A stretch of 64,000 bases of DNA from Danxiaibacter flavus (GCF_041060425.1 NZ_JAULBC010000003.1:62001-126000), one strand, 5' to 3'. Shown: positions 16,583-25,745, counted from the stretch's first letter. Notes: generated by a model from the sequence alone, not told the origin. Numbers and translations are program-made.

Positions 16583-17836
16583 TTAGCGAGTCATAACAAA
16601 CGATCCGTTGATCATAACCTTTTCTATCATATTGTTTCCAAAAGCGTACGGCAAATAAGCAAGTGAGGACATCGGCCTCGTAAATATAATATTTGCTTTC
16701 TTTCCAATAGTAATACTTCCAACTTCATTTTCTAAATTCATAGCAAATGCCCCATTCACAGTGGCCGCATTTATGGCTTCTTCGGGAAGCATTTTCATTT
16801 GGATACAGCTAAGTGACACCACAAAGTTCATATTACCGCTGGGCGAAGAACCGGGGTTAAAATCAGACGCCAGGGCAACTGCACAACCTGCGTCGATCAG
16901 CTGCCGGGCGGGTTGGTATTGCATGCGCAGAAAAAAGGCAGCCGTGGGCAATAAGGTACACAAGCCCTGCCAGGTTGGGGATGACAGATGTTCTATTTCG
17001 TCTTCAGTCAGCGTTTCAAGATGGTCCAGCGAAACTGCATTTAAAGCAATACCTGCTTCTATACCTCCAATGCTGTTCAATTGATTCACATGCAGCTTCG
17101 GCCTTAGCCCGTATTGAGCTCCGGCTTCACAAACGCGCTGCATTTCTTCCACTGAAAAAAATCCTTCCTCACAAAAAACATCAACAAAATCTGCCAGCTG
17201 TTCTTCTGCAATTACAGGTAACATGTCTTCAATAATCAGCCTGATGTATCCTTCGTGATCATTTTTGTACTTTGCGGGAAAGGCATGTGCCGCTAAAAAA
17301 GTACTTTTAATGGGTATGGAGGCATTTTCTTTCAACCGCTTTATAACCCTCAACATTTTCAATTCGCCTTCCACACTCAGTCCATAACCGCTTTTAATTT
17401 CGAGTGCGCCGGTACCAAGCGCAATAAGTTCATTTAACCGCTTATAAGCACTTTCATATAGCGCATCTTCAGAAGTTGCGTTTAGCTTTGCCGCCGAGTT
17501 AAGAATGCCTCCGCCTTTGGCAGCAATAGCAGCATAACTCAGGCCGTTGATCTTGTCGACAAATTCTTCTTCTCTGCTTGCAGCAAAAACAAGATGGCTA
17601 TGGCTGTCGCACCAGCATGGCAATACATAGCTTCCATCAGCATCAATGATATCCATTGCGGTCAAATGCTCCGGCAAGTCCTGCATTTTTCCAAAAGCCT
17701 TAATAATGCCATCTTCCACGTACAAAAAAGCATCATCAATACAAGGCAGTTCTTTCAATCCTTCTCCGCGTAATATTCCCGTTTCTTTCCTTGTATTTAC
17801 CAGGCTTCGTATGTTTCTTATAAGGACTGTGTGCAT
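16583..17836 (-). CDS. hutI: Imidazolonepropionase
   Basis: 417 residues, the usual length. It is an amidohydrolase-superfamily TIM barrel: the metal motif DSHSHLVFAASREEEF puts His 79 and His 81 at strand 1, AAHAFP gives a later His ligand, KLHVNQLN another, and ALASDFNPGSSP contains the catalytic Asp region. It hydrolyses 4-imidazolone-5-propanoate to N-formimino-L-glutamate, the step directly before HutG. It is first in the minus-strand run with the PF10136 protein and hutG. HutH and HutU are not in the window. A 191-base gap separates it from the divergent patatin gene. Confidence 0.95.
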   Translation of the reverse strand: MHTVLIRNIRSLVNTRKETGILRGEGLKELPCIDDAFLYVEDGIIKAFGKMQDLPEHLTAMDIIDADGSYVLPCWCDSHSHLVFAASREEEFVDKINGLSYAAIAAKGGGILNSAAKLNATSEDALYESAYKRLNELIALGTGALEIKSGYGLSVEGELKMLRVIKRLKENASIPIKSTFLAAHAFPAKYKNDHEGYIRLIIEDMLPVIAEEQLADFVDVFCEEGFFSVEEMQRVCEAGAQYGLRPKLHVNQLNSIGGIEAGIALNAVSLDHLETLTEDEIEHLSSPTWQGLCTLLPTAAFFLRMQYQPARQLIDAGCAVALASDFNPGSSPSGNMNFVVSLSCIQMKMLPEEAINAATVNGAFAMNLENEVGSITIGKKANIIFTRPMSSLAYLPYAFGNNMIEKVMINGSFVMTR

Positions 17837-18027
17837 GCGGCAATATTACAAAAGCATTTATATCTAATGCCTTATTTAATGTCAAAATTTTGATCATAAT
17901 CTGCTTGCAATCGGATGAATTGTACCGCAAATCAAATTCCAATAAAAGTTTAGCTAATGTTCTTTCACAGAGGTTTATATATCAGATTCATCGTTACATT
18001 GTATTTTTATTTCTGAATCATGTGCTG

Positions 18028-20271
18028 ATGCAAAGACTTCTGGTAACCCTTTTTGTTGTTTGTTTTGTAATGAACCTTGCGGCTCAGAATATAAATGCGC
18101 CTAAAATTGGTGTTACATTAAGTGGCGGCGGAGCCAAAGGGCTTGCACATATTGGCATTCTGAAAGCCATTGATTCAGCAGGTATTCGTGTTAATTATAT
18201 TACCGGTACAAGCATGGGAAGCATCATGGGGGCGCTGTACGCATGTGGATATTCGGCAGATACGATCGAAAAAATTGCCCGCAGCATTGACTGGGAGCTA
18301 CTCCTCACCAATTCCTCTTCGCTTCGTTCGCTCACCATGGAAGAAAAAGATGAATACAACAAATATGCAGTAGAACTGCCATGGGTAAATCATGGATTTC
18401 GTTTTCCAAGCGGAGTTCTGGAATCTGAAGAATTATGGCTCAAATTTTCAGAATTATTTTTTCCTGTTTATAAGATTAAAGATTTTTCAAAGCTGCCAAA
18501 AGGGTTCAGATGTATTGCCGCAGATGTATCTACGGGCGAAGCAGTTGTTTTGCAGAAAGGAGAACTTGTTTATGCTGTAAGAAGCAGTATGGCTATCCCT
18601 TCTGTTTTTACTGCTGTGAATTACGAGAACAGGAAATTGATTGATGGTGGCGTCGTGAGAAATTTTCCTGTGACTGATGCCAAAAAGATGGGAGCGGATT
18701 TTATAATCGGAAGTAACGTTGCGCAGGGCCTGCTACCTCCCGAAAAGATCAAGAACGTATTTCAGATACTGCTCCAGGTTGCTTTCTTTCGCGAAGATGC
18801 GGATTCAAAACTTGAGCGCCAGTTATGCGATATATATGTGCCGCATAAGTTAACAGATTACACTATGGGGAGTTTTGGTTCTTCTGACGAAATAATTGAC
18901 GAAGGAGTAAAACGTGGCAGGGAATTATATCCGACATTAAAACATTTAGCTGATTCATTGCGCGCCAAATACCCGACTGCGTACAAAGATCCGGGCAACA
19001 TTGTTAAAAAAGAAGATTCTGTTTATATAACAGCTTATGAAATAAGGGGATTAAAACAAACCCAGGAAGATTTCTTTATACACAGGGCACAATTTGAACT
19101 GAATAAATATTACACGCCTTCCCTGTTATCTGAGCACATCAGGAAAGCATTCGGCACGCGCTATTATCAAAAAATAATTTATTCGTTACAGCCATTTCCG
19201 GATGGCAGCGCTAAGATTATTTTTGAGGTAGAAGAGAACCCGCTATCATTTGCAAAGCTGGGATTAATCTACAACAGCTTCCTCGGCGTAAGTCTCGTTG
19301 GAAATTTTACCACCAGGAATACCTTGCTGCCTTATTCAAGAAGTTTCCTGACTGCTAACATTGGCGAAAACATGCGGTTAAAAGGTGAGCACACACAGTT
19401 TGTCGGCCCCCTTAAAAACCTGTCAGCATCTCTCAAATCACAAATAGAACAACTGAACATAAATTCATATTCTGATTTCAGGAAAGATGGTTTGTACAAG
19501 CAGTTCTACTTCACCGTAGATCTGAGTACGCAGATAAGTGTAAAAAGGAAAATGGCTTTGGGATTGGGTACCAGATTTGAGACTTTTGCTTACAAACCCG
19601 GTTTACCTTCTAAATTTGAACTAAGGGGAAGCAATAACTTCTTCAATTCCTACGGCTTTTTTAAATTTAATACGCTCAATTCCAACATTTATCCCAAAAC
19701 CGGTTTCAGGATAGATTTTGAGGCAGGCGCAGTGTACAATCAACATCCGGATCTGCAATTCTATATGAATGGCAACCTGATAGGCAACCAGGATTCTTTG
19801 GGTTTTTCGTTTAATAACTATACCAGGACAAAGTTGAATGCTGAGCATTATGTGAAGTTGTCCCGCAAATATGTCTTGCTGACCCAGTTCCAGGCCGGCA
19901 TGAACCTGAACTACGCTCAGAGTATATTGAATGATTTCAACGTTGGCGGGATGAATAGCGTATATCGCAACCAGGTAACGTTTGCAGGCCTAAATGAAGG
20001 AACGGTGAACACCAGTAGTGTTGCAAGCCTTCAGTTGGGGCTGCGTTATCAAATGTTTCCCAACCTGTTCCTGACAGCAAAAGCCAATGCGGGCGCATAT
20101 AATTTTGTTAGCAGCAACAACAGGCTGCAGTTTTCTAATGCTTCGTTGTTATCGGGATACAGTCTTTCACTTGGCTACAATTTTCTATTAGGTCCGTTGG
20201 AAGTAACTGCAATGTATTGTGATCAGTCAAAACAGATCTTGCCTTACATTAATTTGGGAATACCATTTTAA
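18028..20271 (+). CDS. Patatin-like phospholipase with C-terminal Omp85-type barrel
   Basis: 747 residues from the ATG at 18028, which gives a proper signal peptide (hydrophobic run then NLAAQ); the longer frame adds 46 unsupported residues. Patatin motifs: oxyanion hole GGGAKG at about 33-38, nucleophile Ser 62 in GTSMGS, and the dyad Asp 206 in IDGGVVRNFP. From about residue 340 a POTRA-like section (ITAYEIRGLKQTQEDFF) leads into an outer-membrane beta-barrel ending in a final strand with terminal Phe. This is the layout of self-translocating lipases such as PlpD (type Vd secretion). The passenger likely acts on phospholipids at the surface or in the periplasm. Confidence 0.92.
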   Translation: MQRLLVTLFVVCFVMNLAAQNINAPKIGVTLSGGGAKGLAHIGILKAIDSAGIRVNYITGTSMGSIMGALYACGYSADTIEKIARSIDWELLLTNSSSLRSLTMEEKDEYNKYAVELPWVNHGFRFPSGVLESEELWLKFSELFFPVYKIKDFSKLPKGFRCIAADVSTGEAVVLQKGELVYAVRSSMAIPSVFTAVNYENRKLIDGGVVRNFPVTDAKKMGADFIIGSNVAQGLLPPEKIKNVFQILLQVAFFREDADSKLERQLCDIYVPHKLTDYTMGSFGSSDEIIDEGVKRGRELYPTLKHLADSLRAKYPTAYKDPGNIVKKEDSVYITAYEIRGLKQTQEDFFIHRAQFELNKYYTPSLLSEHIRKAFGTRYYQKIIYSLQPFPDGSAKIIFEVEENPLSFAKLGLIYNSFLGVSLVGNFTTRNTLLPYSRSFLTANIGENMRLKGEHTQFVGPLKNLSASLKSQIEQLNINSYSDFRKDGLYKQFYFTVDLSTQISVKRKMALGLGTRFETFAYKPGLPSKFELRGSNNFFNSYGFFKFNTLNSNIYPKTGFRIDFEAGAVYNQHPDLQFYMNGNLIGNQDSLGFSFNNYTRTKLNAEHYVKLSRKYVLLTQFQAGMNLNYAQSILNDFNVGGMNSVYRNQVTFAGLNEGTVNTSSVASLQLGLRYQMFPNLFLTAKANAGAYNFVSSNNRLQFSNASLLSGYSLSLGYNFLLGPLEVTAMYCDQSKQILPYINLGIPF

Positions 20272-20403
20272 TTGAAAATTGAAAATGGAGAATTGAAAAT
20301 AGTATTGGTTACACAGTTGCACAGAGGTATAAAAAGTCTTGCAAAATCTCAGTGCACTCTGTGGGTTCTCTGCGTACGTCTGTGTAACAATTATCCTCCA
20401 ACA
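20272..20403. repeat. AATTGAAAATGG phrase and a 19/21-base hairpin
   Basis: Directly after the patatin stop come copies of AATTGAAAAT (20270-20302). Then GTTACACAGTTGCACAGAG (about 20308-20326) pairs imperfectly with a CTCTGCG..CTGTGTAAC segment (about 20368-20388), a long hairpin made of the CACAGAG phrase family. It sits between two convergent genes and may act as a 3' end structure. Confidence 0.55.
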
Positions 20404-20694
20404 TTAGATAATCGCAATTTTAAAAGGTTCGATCCGGATCTCATCCCATACGCGTCCTGTTACATAAGGATCTTCAGCGATCCACTGCTTTACGGCATCC
20501 TGGTTCTCAAGTTCAACAACAAGCATAGAACCATGCATTTTACCAGCATCGGAGATTGTGGCTCCGCCTACTTTCAATATTCCTTTTGCTTGCTCGTTGC
20601 GAGCCCTTTCTAAATGTTGTTCTCTTACAGCGAGCCTTCTGTCAAGTGCTTCGCCATCTTTAAAGTCTTCAGCTAAGATTAAGAATTGTGGCAT
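20404..20694 (-). CDS. YciI family protein
   Basis: 96 residues from the ATG at 20694; the longer open frame is read through phrase repeats and is not real. The ferredoxin-like fold shows MPQFLILAEDF at strand 1, HLERAR with the conserved His, and GGATISDAGKMHGSMLVVE. The ending WIAEDPYVTGRVWDEIRIEPFKI is the typical YciI/YCII signature (PF03795). The biochemical role of most members is unknown; some are enzymes on muconolactone-type substrates. A perfect -7 box lies four bases upstream of the start, implying a leaderless transcript. Confidence 0.87.
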   Translation of the reverse strand: MPQFLILAEDFKDGEALDRRLAVREQHLERARNEQAKGILKVGGATISDAGKMHGSMLVVELENQDAVKQWIAEDPYVTGRVWDEIRIEPFKIAII

Positions 20695-20698
20695 GGGG

Positions 20699-20706
20699 CA
20701 AAGGTA
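20699..20706 (-). promoter_or_regulatory. -7 box (TACCTTTG) of the YciI gene
   Basis: An exact TAnnTTTG match on the minus strand, four bases from the ATG at 20694. It supports the short start and suggests transcription begins at the start codon. The DNA immediately upstream is a phrase repeat. Confidence 0.55.
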
Positions 20707-20902
20707 GGAGGTTTCAGGTAGAAGGCATGAGGCGTCAGGTATCAGGTATAAGGTGTAAGGTATAAGGCTTGAGGTGTAAGGTGTAAGGGTGGGCATCGAT
20801 AAAAAAATGCGCAGAAAAAAATTTCTCCGCATTAAAAACTTAATATCCGGCACTTAGAACTCTTTCAACTTCGCTCTGAACACCTGATACCTTATACCTC
20901 TC
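20707..20902. repeat. GGTATCAGGTATAAGGTGTAAGG phrase repeats
   Basis: A run of degenerate seven- to eight-base words (GGTATCA, GGTATAA, GGTGTAA, GGCGTCA) at about 20707-20790, with a second short block in reverse orientation at 20880-20902. Related blocks are at 13330-13350, 22319-22350, 46565-46645 and 52990-53030. Confidence 0.7.
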
Positions 20903-22168
20903 CTACGCTCCTTCCGGCTGCACCACTGGGCTCTCCCTGGGTTTTAACTTTTGCTGAACCTGGCGGTTGATGATATACATCATTCCTAATGTGATCAGCA
21001 TTGATACGGTTACAACATAGCCCAGTGTATCGTAATGTTTTAAATAGCCTGTAGAAGTCTGCGCCACTATTTGTCCGGCGCATGCCGCCGCAATACCTCC
21101 GGAAATTTGCTGAACAGATGAGTTGATGCTCATAAATGCACCGCGATCCTGTGGATCAGGAACTGCTGTCATTAATGCACTGGATGCAATCATGCGTGAT
21201 GTGATTCCCGCAAACATGAAGATGTTGATCAATATTACACCCCATAATGGGGTAATGCCCAGTCTGGTGTAATACAGCACCATAATAATGCTGATAACAG
21301 TGCCAAGGAAGAATACCTTGTATTTACCTATCTTATCACTCAACTTGCCTGCCAGCGGTCCAATCACCATGGCAAACATACCGGAAACGAGATACAGGGT
21401 AGGTAACTGTTCCATCGTCAATCCCATATTGTGAATGCCGAATGCGCTTCCAAAAGGCATCAACATAAAGCCTCCTGTTGCAAGTAACGTTGTTGCCAGG
21501 AATCCTCTTGCATAAGGCGTTTTAACCAGTGTTGAAGCAAGATGATGAAACGGATTGCGATCTGATTTGTATTTAAGGTGCTCGTTAACCGGTTTCAGAT
21601 AGATGGTCATAATAATACCAACGGCAATACCAAGACCCGCGATCATGAGGAAAGGCGAATGCCAGCCCCATCTGTTAGCGAGAAACAGGCCTACCGGAAT
21701 GCCTAATACCTGGCTTGCGGCAAAGGCCATCTGCACAAACCCCATAACCCTGCCGCGCTGTTCCATCTTAAAAATATCTGTCACAATGGCCAAACCAATT
21801 GATGAGATAACGCCACCAAAAATGCCGGTCACAATTCTTGCAATCAACAGGAATTGATAATTGGGTGCAAGGCCACACAGGATCGTGCCGATGATAAAAC
21901 CGGTATAAAAGAACATCAGTAATTTCTTCCGGTCGTATTTATCCGCGAAACCGGCGGACAATAAGCCCGATGCTCCGGCGCTGAATGCGTAGGCGGAAAC
22001 CACGAATCCGAATTGAGATGTGTTAATGTGAAGTTTGTCAAGCAATATGGCGCTTAATGGTGAAAGCACCATGAAGTCCAGCACAACGGTAAATTGTATA
22101 AATGCAAGTATCGCAATAACAAAAACCTGGTATTTAGTGAAGGTTGGCTTAGAAGCAGTGTTGTTCAT
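20903..22168 (-). CDS. MFS transporter (drug/metabolite exporter type)
   Basis: 421 residues from the ATG at 22168. Twelve predicted helices. Helix 1 contains FTVVLDFMVLSPL (the D1 region of DHA1/DHA2-like exporters). GFADKYDRKKLL is the loop 2-3 motif A and GPLAGKLSDKIGKYK is its repeat after the central loop. Such carriers export drugs or metabolites using the proton gradient across the inner membrane. No pump partner or regulator is adjacent, so the substrate is unknown. Short phrase repeats lie on both sides. Confidence 0.88.
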   Translation of the reverse strand: MNNTASKPTFTKYQVFVIAILAFIQFTVVLDFMVLSPLSAILLDKLHINTSQFGFVVSAYAFSAGASGLLSAGFADKYDRKKLLMFFYTGFIIGTILCGLAPNYQFLLIARIVTGIFGGVISSIGLAIVTDIFKMEQRGRVMGFVQMAFAASQVLGIPVGLFLANRWGWHSPFLMIAGLGIAVGIIMTIYLKPVNEHLKYKSDRNPFHHLASTLVKTPYARGFLATTLLATGGFMLMPFGSAFGIHNMGLTMEQLPTLYLVSGMFAMVIGPLAGKLSDKIGKYKVFFLGTVISIIMVLYYTRLGITPLWGVILINIFMFAGITSRMIASSALMTAVPDPQDRGAFMSINSSVQQISGGIAAACAGQIVAQTSTGYLKHYDTLGYVVTVSMLITLGMMYIINRQVQQKLKPRESPVVQPEGA

Positions 22169-22204
22169 GTAGTCTAAATTAATGCACCAAAGTAAACACC
22201 GCAA

Positions 22205-22432
22205 ATATGCAAATTCAACCGCATTTAGGTAAACAGATAATGGATGGTAGGTAAATGCAGGGATTTGGGAGGGGAAGGTTCAATGGATAATTGAAAATTG
22301 ACAATTGAAAATGAAGATAAGGTATCAGGCGTCAGGTATCAGGTTTCAGGAATGCAATTGAGAATTGATAACTGAAAGTGCCGCGAAATATTCTCTGCAT
22401 TACATTTTCAATTATCAATTCTCCATTGTCAA
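22205..22432. repeat. AATTGAAAATTGACAATTG and GTATCAGG phrases
   Basis: The gap between the MFS gene and prfC is filled by AATTGAAAATTGACAATT words (22282-22312), a GGTATCAGGCGTCAGG block (22319-22350), and a last AT-rich block of TCAATTATCAATTCTCCATTG (to about 22435) that runs into the prfC stop. The outer AATTGA-type blocks are roughly inverted relative to each other. Confidence 0.6.
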
Positions 22433-24016
22433 TTATTTGTGGATTTCACTCGTAAAGTGAAACTCAATGTCCGGGTTGTTTTGAATTTCTGTATTGAGGA
22501 ACCATTCGCTTTGAGCCAGGTACACGGGATGACCATCTTTGTCTTCTCCGGAATTTTGCTGTTTGTAGCGAAGGAAATCCTCCAGTTTTTTTTGATCCTT
22601 GCTTGTTAGCCAGCAGGCTTTGTAAAAAGGAAGTGTTCTGAATTCACATGCAGCACCATATTCCTGTAGCAATCTGTACTGAATTACCTCAAACTGAAGC
22701 TCTCCCACACAACCAATGATCTTTTTATTTCCACCGAACTGTGTAAACAGCTGAGCCACACCTTCATCCGTCAGCTGGCTGATACCTTTTTCCAGTTGCT
22801 TGGTTTTCATTGGATCTTTGTTCACCAGCTCCTTAAATATTTCGGGCGAGAATGATGGGATGCCCGTAAAGAAGAAATCCTCTCCTTCTGTCATTGTATC
22901 GCCGATCTTAAAGTTGCCGGTATCAAATAAACCCACCACATCGCCGGGGAACGCGTCTTCAATCACATCCTTGCTGCGTGCCATGAAGGAATATGGGTTA
23001 CTGAAACGCATATCCTTATCCAGGCGTACGTGATGATAATACTTGTTACGTTCAAACTTGCCGGCGCAAACGCGTAAAAATGCAATCCTGTCACGGTGCT
23101 TGGGATCGAGGTTGGCATGTATTTTAAAAATGAAACCGCTGAATTTGTCTTCCCCTGCCGCAACTTCACGTTTGCTTGTTTCCCTGTCACGCGGTGTTGG
23201 CCCGATGCGGGTGAATGTGTCCAGCAGCTCTTTTACGCCGAAATTATTGATGGCACTTCCAAAAAATACCGGCGCCACCTTTCCATTCAGATAGTCGTTC
23301 ACATTCAATTCACCGTAAACACCGTCAATCAATTCCACATCTTCACGAAGAAGGGCTGCGTCTTTTTCACCGGTTTTTTCATCCAGCAACGGACTGTTCA
23401 GGTCTTCGATTACAATGCTGTCATCATCAGCCTTGGTATTGGCAGTGAATAACAGTAAGCTTTTATCGTGCAGGTTATACACGCCTTTAAAATCTTTACC
23501 ACTATTGATCGGCCAGGTCATTGGGTGCAGACTGATGGATAATTCTTTTTCAATCTCTTCCAGCAGGTCAAAGCGGTTCTTTCCATCACGGTCCATTTTA
23601 TTAATGAACACGATCACCGGCGTATCGCGCATACGGCACACTTCCATTAACCGGCGGGTTTGTTCCTCTACCCCATTTACACTGTCAACCACCAGTACAA
23701 CACTGTCCACCGCGGTCAGGGTACGATATGTATCTTCGGCAAAATCCTTGTGACCAGGGGTGTCGAGCAGATTTATAAGAAAATGTTTGTATTCAAAAGT
23801 CATTACTGATGTTGCAACAGAAATACCCCTTTGTCTCTCAATTTCCATGAAATCACTCGTCGCATGCTTCTTGATCTTGTTGCTTTTAACGGCTCCGGCG
23901 GTCTGTATGGCACCACCAAACAACAGGAATTTTTCTGTCAGTGTGGTTTTACCGGCATCCGGGTGGGATATGATAGCGAACGTTTTACGGCGATTAATTT
24001 CTTTTTCGTATTTCAT
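22433..24016 (-). CDS. prfC: Peptide chain release factor 3
   Basis: 527 residues from the ATG at 24016, the usual RF3 length. The upstream 57-residue open extension reads through a repeated CACATTCGCACA phrase and is not coding. G-domain motifs: P-loop SHPDAGKTT at 17-25, switch ERQRGISVATSV, DTPGHKDF (G3) and NKMDRDGK (G4). Domains II and III follow, with GELQFEVIQYRL near the end. RF3 is a GTPase that removes RF1/RF2 from the ribosome after peptide release. A near-ideal promoter, TTTG-N20-TACCTTTG, lies just upstream and supports this start. Confidence 0.96.
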   Translation of the reverse strand: MKYEKEINRRKTFAIISHPDAGKTTLTEKFLLFGGAIQTAGAVKSNKIKKHATSDFMEIERQRGISVATSVMTFEYKHFLINLLDTPGHKDFAEDTYRTLTAVDSVVLVVDSVNGVEEQTRRLMEVCRMRDTPVIVFINKMDRDGKNRFDLLEEIEKELSISLHPMTWPINSGKDFKGVYNLHDKSLLLFTANTKADDDSIVIEDLNSPLLDEKTGEKDAALLREDVELIDGVYGELNVNDYLNGKVAPVFFGSAINNFGVKELLDTFTRIGPTPRDRETSKREVAAGEDKFSGFIFKIHANLDPKHRDRIAFLRVCAGKFERNKYYHHVRLDKDMRFSNPYSFMARSKDVIEDAFPGDVVGLFDTGNFKIGDTMTEGEDFFFTGIPSFSPEIFKELVNKDPMKTKQLEKGISQLTDEGVAQLFTQFGGNKKIIGCVGELQFEVIQYRLLQEYGAACEFRTLPFYKACWLTSKDQKKLEDFLRYKQQNSGEDKDGHPVYLAQSEWFLNTEIQNNPDIEFHFTSEIHK

Positions 24017-24038
24017 GTATTTCAGCAAAAATTGGCGG

Positions 24039-24070
24039 CAAAGGTAAGGGAACGGGAGGCGATGTGCAAA
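24039..24070 (-). promoter_or_regulatory. Bacteroidota-type promoter of prfC
   Basis: On the minus strand TTTG (24070-24067), a 20-base spacer, then TACCTTTG (24046-24039), about 23 bases before the ATG. This is close to the canonical -33/-7 arrangement. The -33 TTTG falls inside a GTGCAAATGTGC phrase repeat. Confidence 0.7.
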
Positions 24071-24180
24071 TGTGCAGAGGGGTGAATTTGCAGATGAGCG
24101 AATGGGAAAATGGGCAAATGTGCGGATGGGAGAATGTGCAAATATGCGAATGAGAGGATGTGCAAATATCAATTCTGCGA
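24060..24180. repeat. GTGCAAATGTGCGAATG phrase repeat
   Basis: About ten degenerate copies of a 9-10-base word (TGTGCAAA/TGTGCGGA/TGGGCAAA) between prfC and a small lipoprotein-like gene. Same family at 39780-39891, 49245-49310, 50690-50722 and 61930-61970. Confidence 0.75.
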
Positions 24181-24187
24181 GGAACAA

Positions 24188-24580
24188 TCAAAATGATTCG
24201 CCATTGCATGGATAGGAGCCTTTATACCGGTCGATGATTTCCGGACTAGCAGGTGAAATTTCTGAAATGTAGCAGGTGTTCTTAAATAATGAGATGCACA
24301 CAGGCTCGCAGTTCCTTTTTGCAGCTTTTAAACGCTCAAGATAAAGCTTTGAATCTCTCATTCGCATATCCAGTGTGAAAACCATCTGAGACAATCCCAG
24401 ACCGACATCAATATGGCAATTAGTCTCGGTTATTTGAGAAGGAATAAAACAACCATAGTTAATGGAAGTTCCCGTTGATTTCGTGGCTCCGCACTCTTTG
24501 GAATATTCATTTTTATTGCAGAAAATGTTTGAGAAAACGAAAAGGAATATCAATGGTAAACACGAATAACGTTTTTTCAT
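24188..24580 (-). CDS. Hypothetical Cys-rich exported protein
   Basis: 130 residues. The N-terminus MKKRYSCLPLIFLFVFSNIFC is a clear export signal. The Cys at 21 could be lipidated, but NIFC is not a good lipobox. The mature part contains seven further Cys, suggesting disulfide bonds after export. No domain was recognised. It lies alone between the prfC upstream repeats and a GlxA-type regulator. Real because of the good signal peptide and the Cys pattern; function unknown. Confidence 0.6.
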   Translation of the reverse strand: MKKRYSCLPLIFLFVFSNIFCNKNEYSKECGATKSTGTSINYGCFIPSQITETNCHIDVGLGLSQMVFTLDMRMRDSKLYLERLKAAKRNCEPVCISLFKNTCYISEISPASPEIIDRYKGSYPCNGESF

Positions 24581-24733
24581 GTGAGGATTTGTTTTTAGGG
24601 AAAGTAGTTGTTCAAATATAGTTTATTTATTGCATGTTAAAATTGCAGTGACTTTTACCCAAGCCAAGACGATTTACTTCATAGGGTTACCCGAAGATAT
24701 TTGTTGCAATGGGAATGAGCTTCCCTGCTGAAA

Positions 24734-25699
24734 TTAAACCGCGTATTTTTTGCGATAGTCTATCGGCGATAAGTCTGTTATTTTCTTAAACACTTTTCTA
24801 AATGCATCAATATCGTTGTAGCCTGTTTCATAAATAATTTCGTTCACTGTTTTTCTTCCGGCCTCAAGATGCTTTTTGGCGAATTCTACTTTTACCCTTT
24901 GAATGTATTCGGCAACTGAATTTCCGGTGCACTTTTTAAATTTCCTTTCGAAAGTTCGTCGCCCCACCCCCAACTTCAGGCATATTTCATCGATGGTGTA
25001 TGATTGCGTAGGATTGTTTTCTATCAGGTGCTGTGCATTTAATACAATTTCATCGCCATGATTTTTCTGGCCGACAAAGATCATAAACGGATTCTGGCTT
25101 TTGCGCTCAATATCAATCTCGAACATTTTTGACACAAGAACAGAAATCTCCCGTCCCAAATGTTTCTCAATAATGTAAAGCAAGAGATTCAGATATGAAT
25201 ATCCGCCACCACAGGTGTAAATACCATTTTCATCAGTAATAATGCTGTCGTCAATTATGCTAACTTCCGGAAACATTGTCCTGAATTCATTCTTAGCCGC
25301 CCAATGAACTGCGCATTTCTTTTTATCGAGCAAGCCGGTGGATGCAAGAAAAAAAGACCCGACACAAAGACATACTATTTCCGCCTTGTTATGGTATTGA
25401 CGCGTTAACCATTGAGTATACACGTTGTTTTTTTGAATGGCTTTTGCAAAATCCCCGCATAGTAAAGGAAGAACAACCAGATCAGTTTTGTCTATCTCGC
25501 TGATTGTTTTGTTTGCAGAAACTTTATAGAGACCAGCTCCGAGTTCAATATTTTTTGTGGCGCCCACAATCTCCACTTCATAGAATGGCTGACGTTGCTG
25601 ATATCTCATAAAATCATTTACCCGCGTGAGGATCTGGTGACTACTGTCGATACTCGTAAGTGTTGCATCAAAAAGTGGCAATATGGAAACGTGTTTCAT
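24734..25699 (-). CDS. GlxA-type transcriptional regulator (DJ-1/PfpI domain + AraC HTH)
   Basis: 321 residues from the ATG at 25699. The N-terminal DJ-1/PfpI-like domain (about 1-185) has VCLCVGSFFLASTGLLDKK around the nucleophile-elbow position, with Cys as in PfpI. The C-terminal AraC/XylS domain shows two helix-turn-helix units, TIDEICLKLGVGRRTFERKF and TVNEIIYETGYNDIDAFRKVF. Members sense a small molecule through the PfpI-like fold and regulate a neighbouring gene. The divergent VOC gene at 25837 is the obvious candidate target. Promoter elements for both lie in the 137-base gap. Confidence 0.9.
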   Translation of the reverse strand: MKHVSILPLFDATLTSIDSSHQILTRVNDFMRYQQRQPFYEVEIVGATKNIELGAGLYKVSANKTISEIDKTDLVVLPLLCGDFAKAIQKNNVYTQWLTRQYHNKAEIVCLCVGSFFLASTGLLDKKKCAVHWAAKNEFRTMFPEVSIIDDSIITDENGIYTCGGGYSYLNLLLYIIEKHLGREISVLVSKMFEIDIERKSQNPFMIFVGQKNHGDEIVLNAQHLIENNPTQSYTIDEICLKLGVGRRTFERKFKKCTGNSVAEYIQRVKVEFAKKHLEAGRKTVNEIIYETGYNDIDAFRKVFKKITDLSPIDYRKKYAV

Positions 25700-25714
25700 T
25701 GGCAATAATTCATA

Positions 25715-25745
25715 CAAATTTAGCGCAGTGTGATGTCGCAATCAA
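25715..25745 (-). promoter_or_regulatory. Promoter of the GlxA-type regulator gene
   Basis: Minus strand: TTG (25745-25743), a 20-base spacer, then TAAATTTG (25722-25715), 15 bases before the ATG at 25699. Both elements match the Bacteroidota consensus. Confidence 0.6.

Noticed and set aside
20695..20853. N-terminal extension of the YciI protein
   Set aside because: Reads through GGTATAAGG repeats; the promoter box sits inside it and the family begins at MPQFLILAE.
24017..24187. N-terminal extension of RF3 (57 residues of repeated FAHPLIR-like peptide)
   Set aside because: It is a translation of the CACATTCG phrase repeat; the known RF3 start and a strong promoter both fit the ATG at 24016.
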